From Tunturiibacter gelidiferens (GTDB lineage: Bacteria; Acidobacteriota; Terriglobia; Terriglobales; Acidobacteriaceae), in the NCBI RefSeq assembly GCF_014201335.1, contig NZ_JACHEB010000006.1:330976-394975 (forward strand): a DNA stretch of 64,000 nt. The letters are read 5' to 3'. A model generated the notes under the pieces. That model ran no database searches. It saw only the letters and a program-made list of their open reading frames with translations, and was not told the DNA's origin. Below, in pieces: positions 36,984 to 44,678 of the stretch. Position 1 is the first letter of the stretch, and each line of letters opens with the position of its first letter. A program made the position numbers and the translations under genes.

Positions 36984-37640
36984 TTAGCGGCTTTCGTGGA
37001 ATGCGCGAACGATACGCAAATACTCTGCGCCCTTCTGTGTGATGTGTGGGGTTCGTCCCTCAGCGACCGCTTTGGGATCTACCAGGTCGGCACCAATGCC
37101 GAGCGCGAACGCTCCGGCCTCTAGAAAGTCGCGCGCAGTGGCCAGCGAGATGCCACCGGTCGGGATCATCTCGATCTGTGGCAGTGGGGCCTTGAGACTA
37201 CGAAGATATTTTGCTCCGCCCATAGAATCGGCGGGGAAGACCTTGATGACGTCGGCTCCGGCGCGCCACGCTGTCACGATCTCCGTCGGAGTCAGCGCGC
37301 CGGGCATCACCGCGATGGAGCGTCTACGACAGAGCTCGATGGTTGGAATGTCGAGTGCCGGGCTCACGATAAACTCTGCGCCCTGATCGATGCAGCGGTC
37401 GGCCGTCTCAGCATCGAGCACCGTTCCCGCGCCCAGCAGCAGATGTGGACGTTCCTGGCGAAGTCTTCGAATGACGTGCATGGCGTCTGGCACGGTCATG
37501 GTGATTTCGAGGACCTCGATGCCTGCGTCCGCGATGGCGAGCGAAAGCGCGAAAGCGTCTTCTTTCGATGTGGCACGCAGTACCGGCACCAACGTGTTGG
37601 CGCGTATGTGCGACAGGACTTCGGATTTGGTTCGTGGCAT
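36984..37640 (-). CDS. eda: KDPG/KHG aldolase (2-dehydro-3-deoxy-6-phosphogluconate aldolase)
   Basis: 218 aa, normal length. This class I aldolase splits 2-keto-3-deoxy-6-phosphogluconate into pyruvate and glyceraldehyde-3-phosphate. The catalytic Glu45 (VLEITM) and Schiff-base Lys133 (GADVIKVFPAD) sit at the same numbers as in the E. coli enzyme; GAGTVLD and MIPTGGI complete the TIM-barrel phosphate and substrate sites. Cytosolic, no leader. It is the last gene of a minus-strand series and lies 18 bp after the KDG kinase, giving the kinase-aldolase end of an Entner-Doudoroff-type branch. Confidence 0.95.
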   Translation of the reverse strand: MPRTKSEVLSHIRANTLVPVLRATSKEDAFALSLAIADAGIEVLEITMTVPDAMHVIRRLRQERPHLLLGAGTVLDAETADRCIDQGAEFIVSPALDIPTIELCRRRSIAVMPGALTPTEIVTAWRAGADVIKVFPADSMGGAKYLRSLKAPLPQIEMIPTGGISLATARDFLEAGAFALGIGADLVDPKAVAEGRTPHITQKGAEYLRIVRAFHESR

Positions 37641-37658
37641 GAATACTCCAGAATCTTA

Positions 37659-38777
37659 CTAACGGATGGTGTTTCTTTGTTTGCCGCTCATCAGCGACTC
37701 CACCTCGTGGAGCCTCATCCTGGAGGCATCGCCGGGCGTAGTCATTGCAAGTGCGCCGTGCGCAATCCCGCAGTCGAGCGACCACTTCAAACCCTTGTGA
37801 TGAAGCAGGCCGTAGATCAGGCCGGCCGCGAAGGAGTCTCCGCCTCCGACGCGATCGAGAATATCAAGTTCTGAGAAGTGAATGCCCTCGTATGCCCGCC
37901 CCTGGGTGGAGGCGAAGCCACCCCAGCCGTTGCGACTCGCAGAGCGAGGATCACGCACCGTCGATGCGATGACCTTCAGATTCGGAAACTCTGCGCTCAT
38001 GCGACCGGCCATCTCGGTGAAACTAGGCAACGTGTGCCAGGCCGGACCGTGGGAGTGTAGCCCAGCCGTCGCGACCAGGTCGCCCTCATGGCCGAAGAGC
38101 ACATCAACCAAGGGCGCCAGCGAGCGGTTGATTGCTACGGCACCCTGGCGGCCACCGCGTGTACTCCACAGCGATGCGCGGTAGTTACAGTCGAAGCTGA
38201 TGACCGTTCCGTGGCGGCGCGCTGCAGTCATCGCCTCGCGAACGACCTCGGTTGTGGACTCGCTCAATGCCGACATGATGCCGCCAGTGTGGAACCAGCG
38301 TACGCCCTCTGTGCCGAAGATCGTGTCCCAATCGACCTGTCCGGGTGCAAGCTGCGAGATGGCCGTATGGCCGCGATCCATCACACCTGTACCGGGCCGC
38401 ACACCAAAACCGCGCTCGAGAAAGTAGATGCCGTTACGTGACGCGTTGCCAACGCCATCGAAGACGCGCCACAGAATGTGCGAGGTGTCGACACCACCCT
38501 GCAAAATCAGATCTTCGACGAGACGGCCGATGGGATTGTCGACAAGGGCCGTGACGATTGCAGTCCGCTGTTCGAAGCATCTACGCAGTCCGCGAGCTAC
38601 GTTGTACTCCCCACCACCCTCCCACACGCGAAAGCTGCGTGCGCCGACGATACGGTCCTCACCCGGATCGAAGCGAAGCATCACCTCCCCTAGCGAGAGC
38701 ACATCCCATCGGCACTCACCGGCAGGCCGTAGTGTGAGCTCGGGAATGCTATCGCCGTGCTTCGTCTCCTCGTTCAT
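37659..38777 (-). CDS. kdgK: PfkB-family sugar kinase, likely 2-keto-3-deoxygluconate kinase
   Basis: 372 aa ribokinase-family kinase. VLSLGEVMLRFDPGE opens the domain, GGGEYNVARGLRR is the substrate-side glycine motif, and RVGGGDSFAAGLIYGLL near residue 315 carries the catalytic Asp and anion hole. The pairing with KDPG aldolase 18 bp downstream makes 2-keto-3-deoxygluconate the most likely substrate. Cytosolic. The first 25 residues are an extra, poorly conserved N-terminus. It begins 30 bp after the amidohydrolase stop and is most likely in the same transcript. Confidence 0.9.
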   Translation of the reverse strand: MNEETKHGDSIPELTLRPAGECRWDVLSLGEVMLRFDPGEDRIVGARSFRVWEGGGEYNVARGLRRCFEQRTAIVTALVDNPIGRLVEDLILQGGVDTSHILWRVFDGVGNASRNGIYFLERGFGVRPGTGVMDRGHTAISQLAPGQVDWDTIFGTEGVRWFHTGGIMSALSESTTEVVREAMTAARRHGTVISFDCNYRASLWSTRGGRQGAVAINRSLAPLVDVLFGHEGDLVATAGLHSHGPAWHTLPSFTEMAGRMSAEFPNLKVIASTVRDPRSASRNGWGGFASTQGRAYEGIHFSELDILDRVGGGDSFAAGLIYGLLHHKGLKWSLDCGIAHGALAMTTPGDASRMRLHEVESLMSGKQRNTIR

Positions 38778-38807
38778 CGTTGGCCCCTAAAGTTCCGCTT
38801 CCCTATT

Positions 38808-40160
38808 TTAGTGTTCAGTTTCTACATTTGCTCCAGCGTGGGGACGCGGGGCGAAGGTGGTCCATCGGTACGCTTCTTTCTCGTTGAGGTCAGATTTTGC
38901 AGTCCACAGTGTGGCACTGATTCCGTTGAGGTCGTATACGATCTTTCCATCCTTGACGGTGAGTTCACACGTAAGCTTCTGATTGCCATCGAGCCGTTTA
39001 TTCACCATGTCCGTGAACCCAAACTTGCCTTTTTCCAGTCGAAGTACAGCAACGTCCGCAATTGATCCCTCGGAGAGATTTCCAAGCTCTTCGTGACGAA
39101 TCTCATGAGCCGGATGAGAAGTCATCTCTGCAACAACCTCCTTGAGCGGTACACCCGCAGCCATAATCTTATCTGCGACGTTCAACTCGTCTTTCATAGC
39201 CGCGTTCATGCTGGTGATGTGAAGATCGGTTGAAATGGAATCAGGGATAAATCCATCCTTGATCATTGGAACTGCGAGCGACCATTTGAAGCTGCCACCT
39301 CCCTGCCCCACGTCGAAGTAGATGCCACGCTTTCGACCTTCTATGAGAGCTTTGCTCGGGCCCAGGGTGACGGGATCTTGCTCATGCCGGAGACCCGAGT
39401 ACATATGAGTGTAAATATCGCCAGGTCGAAGCTTCTGTGTCATCAGATCATAGATCGGCCGCGTTGGGCGATCGGCGCCGAAATCGACCATGACGGGAAT
39501 GTTTGCACGGGTTCCAGCGATAACGGCCTGCTCAACCGGAGTCCACTCGGGCCCTTCAAAATGCGCAGTCTTGATTCCGACGATTGTGTTTGGATACTTA
39601 AGAGCCATCTGGGCAGTTGCGACGCCATCCATGTCCGCAGTGTTCTGCTCGTACTTCCCTCCACGCATTCCGGCGCCTACGATGTTGAGCATCGCAAAAA
39701 CTCTGGTCTTTGAACGGTCAATGATCCGGTCTTTGAAGTCTTCGAAGTTGCGCCAGCCGGAACATCCCGCGTCAACCACAGTCGTCACGCCCACCCTGAA
39801 CGTGAAGCCATCTGGCGGAACGCTGTTATCACCGGCATAAGAGTTACGTTCTCCCGTTCCCGCGTAGACGTGAACATGAATGTCAATGAGGCCGGGAGCA
39901 ACATAGAGCCCGTTGACGTCGATGGTCTTCAGGGCGTCCGTTGAAGGGATGTGAGCGGCGACCTTTGCAACCCGGCCATCTTTAATGGCTACATCCATCA
40001 CAGCGTCGATGTGGTTTTTGTCGTCGAGCACATGGCCGTTGCTCAAAAGTAGATCGTACGCCGGCAAAGTATTCTGGGCGCACATACGACGGGTGGTTGT
40101 TGTCAGGGTAAATACCAAGCAAGAAAGCGCTACACCGTGTTTCCAGGAATACAGACTCAT
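38808..40160 (-). CDS. Exported amidohydrolase/deacetylase-family metallohydrolase
   Basis: 450 aa. Signal-like N-terminus (GVALSCLVFTLTTTT, cleavage near CAQN). The dihydroorotase/deacetylase fold is shown by GLIDIHVHVY (His95, His97), a likely carboxylated Lys197 in VGIKTAHFEG, a HMYSGL His and STDLH (metal Asp). Relatives hydrolyse N- or O-acetyl groups from small acids and often sit beside SelA-like PLP lyases and KDPG aldolases. Here I infer deacetylation of an N-acetylated 2-amino-aldonate, giving the free amino acid sugar for the PLP lyase upstream. It lies 90 bp after PLP lyase 1. Confidence 0.85.
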   Translation of the reverse strand: MSLYSWKHGVALSCLVFTLTTTTRRMCAQNTLPAYDLLLSNGHVLDDKNHIDAVMDVAIKDGRVAKVAAHIPSTDALKTIDVNGLYVAPGLIDIHVHVYAGTGERNSYAGDNSVPPDGFTFRVGVTTVVDAGCSGWRNFEDFKDRIIDRSKTRVFAMLNIVGAGMRGGKYEQNTADMDGVATAQMALKYPNTIVGIKTAHFEGPEWTPVEQAVIAGTRANIPVMVDFGADRPTRPIYDLMTQKLRPGDIYTHMYSGLRHEQDPVTLGPSKALIEGRKRGIYFDVGQGGGSFKWSLAVPMIKDGFIPDSISTDLHITSMNAAMKDELNVADKIMAAGVPLKEVVAEMTSHPAHEIRHEELGNLSEGSIADVAVLRLEKGKFGFTDMVNKRLDGNQKLTCELTVKDGKIVYDLNGISATLWTAKSDLNEKEAYRWTTFAPRPHAGANVETEH

Positions 40161-40250
40161 GACTCCCCAATCATTGTGAGTAGATACGCAAAAGTTTCGG
40201 TACTTTCAGTTCCGGTTGTCACAGATACGGATCTTTGACGACAGTCACGG

Positions 40251-41855
40251 TCAGACACGAGTCGCATTCCAGGTCGCGTCGCCATATTCGCCCATCTTGA
40301 CCGTTCCGGCGATTTTGTTGCCATGCACCATTCCACGAAACGTCCACGGAATTGTGTTTCCACTTACAGCCATGCTGCTGTGTAACTCGAGCTGGTCGGC
40401 GTGAATCGTGCCTTTCAGTTGAGCTTTGTAGAGTTCACCCTGCTGTTGACCCGTAATATCTCCACCGCTCTGCTCAAGAATGAAGTGCTGCTCTCCGACT
40501 CCGCGTGAATATTTAATAGCAACATCCCATCTTCCATTTACTGGCGCGGGGGCTCCGGTTGGAACGACAGGATCTTCGTAGTGGCCAGGCTTGGTGAGGC
40601 CCTCGTAGATAGCATCTGCGATGATGCGGTCCTCGCCTTGATCCATCATGTACGGCATGATGGTGATAGAGCTGTCCATACGAGCAGGACGAGTGCCTGT
40701 GCCGCCGTCGACAAGGATTCTTGGTGTGCCTGCATCAAGACGCGCGACAAGTTCGGTGCCCGTAATCTTCAAGACGTTCGCGTCCCAATGTATTAGAAGG
40801 CGCGGTGACCGATTGGAGAGGTCTTCCGGCTGGAGGTGCTCGGTCGTGACTGAAGGCAATCCTTTCACTCGCCTTTCGATGAATTGAAGCCAGGAGAGCC
40901 ATTCCTGCTGCTCTGCGGCGTGATCGCGTTTGTACCACTGACGCACCGCAGCCAGCAGGCCCATGATCTCTTCCTTACTGCACTTGTATGCACGACCATA
41001 GTTGTGGTGAGGTGCCGCCTGGAAGTAGGCGGCACGACAGAGATCTTTTTGCCCGATTAGCATCCCGGAAGACTGTGGCCCGCGCATGCACTTGCCACCC
41101 GAGTAACCAACCAGAGTAGCTCCATGCTGAATGTGGATGTTTGGAACGAGCGGCTCTTCGGCGGCGGCATCCACGAAGACTGGGATAGCTTTCTCCTTCG
41201 CGATCGAACAAATATTGGGAATACCCAAAGCACCTTTCTCAGCCTCTGGTCCGGACAGAATGTAGATCATTGCGGTACGCTCTGAGAGTTTGCTGCGAAG
41301 CTCTTCTTCGGAGTTCACTTCAACGATCTCTACTCCCGTCATGCGAACGCCGAAGTCGTAAGGATTTCGAGAGTGCATTGGAATGATGACCTGGTCCCGG
41401 GCCTTGATGTAAGGAAGAGCCTGAGACTTTTCCGGGTCGGTTCCTGCAATACATGCAATGGTAGCGAGCGCAATCGCGGCTTCACATCCGGTTGTAGCAA
41501 TTCCCCACTCTGCCCCAGCGAGCTGTCCCAATTCTTTTCCGACGGCGTCCATGAGTTCATCGAGGTTCACGAAGTAAAACGATGCGTCGTACATCGCCTG
41601 TTTAACTTGAGGCAACGACCGAGAACCGCTGATGATTGTGAAGGTGCCGCGGCCGTTCACGATAGGACGAACACCAATTCGGGTGAAGAGATTATCTGTC
41701 TCCGTGCCTTCATGGGTGATCGACCGCGGAACAGACGCCTTTAGCTGCGCCGTCGCCAGGGGTGAGATCGAAGTCACAGCACCAAAAGCAGAGAGCATAC
41801 CAGACTGTTTGAGAACTTCCCGCCGTGACCATCGTGCGGTGCGAAAGAGAGACAT
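40251..41855 (-). CDS. Tat-exported SelA/DgaE-like PLP-dependent ammonia lyase (1), with C-terminal beta domain
   Basis: 534 aa. Twin-arginine leader (WSRREVLKQSGMLSAFGAV, cleavage near ATAQL). The PLP fold-type I core resembles selenocysteine synthase SelA and DgaE, the D-glucosaminate-6-phosphate ammonia lyase. FVDAAAEEP holds the PLP-N1 Asp, and YSGGKCMRGPQSSG the Schiff-base Lys255. From about residue 440 an extra beta-rich domain of 95 residues (GRWDVAIKYSRGVGEQHF ... GTVKMGEYGDATWNA) is appended, absent from normal SelA-like enzymes. I infer amino-aldonate deamination. Its neighbours are RidA upstream and the deacetylase downstream. Confidence 0.85.
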   Translation of the reverse strand: MSLFRTARWSRREVLKQSGMLSAFGAVTSISPLATAQLKASVPRSITHEGTETDNLFTRIGVRPIVNGRGTFTIISGSRSLPQVKQAMYDASFYFVNLDELMDAVGKELGQLAGAEWGIATTGCEAAIALATIACIAGTDPEKSQALPYIKARDQVIIPMHSRNPYDFGVRMTGVEIVEVNSEEELRSKLSERTAMIYILSGPEAEKGALGIPNICSIAKEKAIPVFVDAAAEEPLVPNIHIQHGATLVGYSGGKCMRGPQSSGMLIGQKDLCRAAYFQAAPHHNYGRAYKCSKEEIMGLLAAVRQWYKRDHAAEQQEWLSWLQFIERRVKGLPSVTTEHLQPEDLSNRSPRLLIHWDANVLKITGTELVARLDAGTPRILVDGGTGTRPARMDSSITIMPYMMDQGEDRIIADAIYEGLTKPGHYEDPVVPTGAPAPVNGRWDVAIKYSRGVGEQHFILEQSGGDITGQQQGELYKAQLKGTIHADQLELHSSMAVSGNTIPWTFRGMVHGNKIAGTVKMGEYGDATWNATRV

Positions 41856-41920
41856 TAGAGCTCGTTTCCTTTTCTTAAGTGAATCGTGTTTATGGAGTAC
41901 ACCGACGGTAAAGCAGGGAG

Positions 41921-42394
41921 TCAGATGTAGGCGATGAGATCAATCTCGACGAGTGAATTTCCTGGAATGCCTCCGGCCGGAGCGATCGTAGTGCGCACAG
42001 GAGGGATCTTTCCCCAACGACCGGCGTAGACGGTGTTCATCTTTGCCCAGTCGTTGATGTCATTTAGATATACGTTGACTTTGAGGACTTTCTCCATGGA
42101 GGAGCCTGAACCGATCAGATTTTTCTCGAGCTCATCGAGAACATGCTTCGTGTGTTCTTCAATGGTCCCTTGAAAGTGTGCGCCAACTCCAGCCAGAAAG
42201 AGAAGATTGCCGTAGGAGACCGCGCTTGAGAACAGAGGAACCGGGTCTGACGCTGGTTTGGTTGGATAAGACTTTTTCTCGAGCTTGCCAGTCACCTGGG
42301 CTTTCGCTGTTCCCGCGAGGGCTGCGCCTCCTGTTGCTACGACGGCCGCCTTGGCGGCATTCTTGAGAAGACCTCTTCTGGATTGACTTTCCAT
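41921..42394 (-). CDS. Tat-exported RidA-family enamine/imine deaminase
   Basis: 157 aa. The leader SRRGLLKNAAKAAVVATGG with cleavage near AKAQV is a Tat signal, unusual for RidA. The body is a full YjgF/YER057c/UK114 domain: SYGNLLFLAGVGA, HTKHVLDELEKNLIGSGSSM, VLKVNVYLNDINDWAKMNTVY, and PPVRTTIAPAGGIPGNSLVEIDL with the catalytic Arg134 and Glu150. RidA proteins hydrolyse enamine/imine intermediates left by PLP beta-elimination enzymes. It lies directly between two Tat-exported PLP lyases, which fits a role in finishing their reaction in the same compartment. Confidence 0.93.
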   Translation of the reverse strand: MESQSRRGLLKNAAKAAVVATGGAALAGTAKAQVTGKLEKKSYPTKPASDPVPLFSSAVSYGNLLFLAGVGAHFQGTIEEHTKHVLDELEKNLIGSGSSMEKVLKVNVYLNDINDWAKMNTVYAGRWGKIPPVRTTIAPAGGIPGNSLVEIDLIAYI

Positions 42395-42441
42395 GACCGA
42401 CTCCTTCTTCCGTTTTAATGGATCGAACGACGTGTGATGTT

Positions 42442-43728
42442 CTAGGTGTTATGGCTAGAAAGAACTGCACGAAGCTGACGGCCTACGATCTCAGCTTCGC
42501 CGGGCTGCAGCATCCATGTTCCTACGACAATAGTGTTCTCGTTAGAGTGTGAGCCGAAGCGCCCGGATGAGCCGGTGGCAGGATTGAGTTCAATGCGAGG
42601 ACGCTGCGCTCGTAGCCGCTCCTGCACCTGTTTCGGGGTGATACCGACGACCTGCGGATCATACGAAAGCATTAGATGCGGCACGTGATTGGCAATCTCA
42701 GGCACGAAGATCTCCGTCTTCATTGTAGGAATGGACTTAACTTCACGAATGATCAAATCGGCGCGGCGCTTATATTCCGCTTGATCTGCCTCGTCATTTT
42801 GATCGAGAAGCCAGTCCACTGCAGCGACCATGCCAACGATCTGTTCCTTGGCCACCTTCATACCACGGCCCACGGCGTCGGAGTTTGGATTGTTGCTCTC
42901 CATTGCCAAATCGATGAGATGTTTTTTGCCGAGTAGCAATCCAGCATTTTGTGGACCGCGTATTCCCTTCCCGCCAGAGAAACAGACTAGGTCGTAGCCC
43001 ATGCCCGTGTACTTCCATAGATTCTCGATCGGAGGCATATCTGCCGCGGCATCCATGTGGCAAGGCACGTTATGTTGATGTGCAACCTCAAGCCAAGTCT
43101 GACGATCAGTCTCGCCGCCTTCCGCCGAGTTAAAGAAATTCGTCATGATCGTCTTTGGAGAGAATGCACGCCTGTACTCGTCGAGCGTAGTGACCTCGAC
43201 GATGCGTACACCACACAGCAGCATCGCGTGGTCATACTCATAGCGGTGTGCTTTCTGAACGATTACCTCATTCTTCATGGAGCCGACACTCTCCGGAATA
43301 AGGTTTGCTGCGATACCGTTCGCGTTCGCGAGGCAGGCAGCAGTTGCGAGCGTGAGCGCAGCAGAAGCCCCGGAGCTCACTAAAGCTGCTTCGCATCGAA
43401 GCCGCTTGGCAATATACTCGCCCGAAGCTATTTGCAGATCTTTCAAGACAACGGGATGCAGGGCCGCCTGCGCGACAGCACGCTGTACCTGCGGAGGCAT
43501 AACTGCGGCAGTGAGATAGGTGTAGGTTCCGGCGGCGTTGATTATCTTCTCGACACCGAGCTTTGCGTAGTAGTCATCCGCAGATTGTGCCTCCGATGTG
43601 GTTGAGAGAGCGTTGGACTTCGACGGCAGGATTGATGATGCACCCAGAGCTGCCAGTGCGGCCTGTGACCAGCTAAGAAATCGTCTTCGTGTCAAGAGCG
43701 CTGAATCTTGTGCAGAGAACATCAACAA
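42442..43728 (-). CDS. Tat-exported SelA/DgaE-like PLP-dependent lyase (2)
   Basis: 428 aa. A twin-arginine leader (TRRRFLSWSQAALAALGAS, cleavage near SNALS) precedes a SelA-like core: KIINAAGTYTYLTAAVMPP, ALVSSGASAALTLATAACL, HMDAAADMPP (PLP Asp) and FSGGKGIRGPQNAG with Lys254. It is a paralogue of the lyase two genes downstream, but lacks the C-terminal beta domain and is clearly diverged, so the two may act on different stereoisomers or form a pair. It sits 26 bp after RraA and 47 bp before RidA. Confidence 0.86.
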   Translation of the reverse strand: MLMFSAQDSALLTRRRFLSWSQAALAALGASSILPSKSNALSTTSEAQSADDYYAKLGVEKIINAAGTYTYLTAAVMPPQVQRAVAQAALHPVVLKDLQIASGEYIAKRLRCEAALVSSGASAALTLATAACLANANGIAANLIPESVGSMKNEVIVQKAHRYEYDHAMLLCGVRIVEVTTLDEYRRAFSPKTIMTNFFNSAEGGETDRQTWLEVAHQHNVPCHMDAAADMPPIENLWKYTGMGYDLVCFSGGKGIRGPQNAGLLLGKKHLIDLAMESNNPNSDAVGRGMKVAKEQIVGMVAAVDWLLDQNDEADQAEYKRRADLIIREVKSIPTMKTEIFVPEIANHVPHLMLSYDPQVVGITPKQVQERLRAQRPRIELNPATGSSGRFGSHSNENTIVVGTWMLQPGEAEIVGRQLRAVLSSHNT

Positions 43729-43754
43729 AGCCTCCAGTGGTCACATGGTTCCTA

Positions 43755-44537
43755 TCAGATTCTGCCAAATTGACGGACAGCCTCTGTAATGGAGTGAAAC
43801 TTTTCAATAAAGGGATACATGGAGTGTTCGCTGTTATCCAGCTTCTGTGCCAACACGAGGATATCAGCGGCATGCTCACGCGGCACCACGACGACGCCGT
43901 CCTGATCGGCAACGACGATATCGTTGGCAGAAACCGTGACTCCATCGCAAACGATGGGTACATTCACTCCGCCGAAGCGATAATGACTGACCGAAGTGGA
44001 GGGTACTGGGCCTGTTGAATAGACCGGAAAGCCGATACGTTTGAGCTGCGGCAGATCGCGGACTCCTCCATCGATAACCGCGCCGGCGAACCCCCTGGCA
44101 AACATGGCGGTGCCCATAAGTCCACCCATGCCGGCAATATCTGCCCCGTCCTCTACCTGCATGACATACACGGATCCAGCTCCGCCTGAGTCGATCGCCT
44201 GAAGCATCCCGGTTAGTGCCGCCGGATCGTGGTTCTCTTGTTTAGCCAGTTTTACTGTAAGCGCCACACCAGCAAACTTTGTGGGAAACACTGATTGCAT
44301 ACGATGCGACATATAACGCTTTTCATGCAATAGTTGCTCGATCGCGTCGGAGACAGAAGCAGCTTCGACATGACGATACGCATCGATCATAGCCATCGGA
44401 TCCGCGGCATATTCTGCTGAAGTCTTCTGTGCGTCGGCATTCACTTTCTGCACGAAGCTAAGCATCGTACAACAAAGAAAAACTGCAGCAGCTATACCAG
44501 TGATGCGACGAATCCAACTCGTTTTGTTCGAGGTCAT
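43755..44537 (-). CDS. Exported RraA-like protein (HMG/oxaloacetate aldolase family)
   Basis: 260 aa. A hydrophobic leader (ITGIAAAVFLCCTMLSFVQK) is followed by an RraA fold: GMGGLMGTAMFARGFAGAVIDGGVRDLPQLKRIGFPVYSTG. Arg160 and Asp161 match the substrate- and metal-binding residues of 4-hydroxy-4-methyl-2-oxoglutarate aldolases, and GVTVSANDIVVADQDGVVVVP is the usual C-terminal strand. Cytosolic RraA proteins bind RNase E, but acidobacterial exported versions are more likely aldolases or decarboxylases of keto acids. Here it opens the enzyme series after the TonB receptor. Its step in the pathway is not obvious. Confidence 0.85.
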   Translation of the reverse strand: MTSNKTSWIRRITGIAAAVFLCCTMLSFVQKVNADAQKTSAEYAADPMAMIDAYRHVEAASVSDAIEQLLHEKRYMSHRMQSVFPTKFAGVALTVKLAKQENHDPAALTGMLQAIDSGGAGSVYVMQVEDGADIAGMGGLMGTAMFARGFAGAVIDGGVRDLPQLKRIGFPVYSTGPVPSTSVSHYRFGGVNVPIVCDGVTVSANDIVVADQDGVVVVPREHAADILVLAQKLDNSEHSMYPFIEKFHSITEAVRQFGRI

Positions 44538-44678
44538 TATTGAAAGGTTCTCCTCCTCAAAATAATAGGTCTTTGCACCATCGCTGTGATCGACCTCTCG
44601 AAGTTTCTACCGCTTCCTCGATGTGCTTAAGGCAGCAGTCGACGGTATTGCCGGCTGCTGCCCAAAGCGAATAGATCG

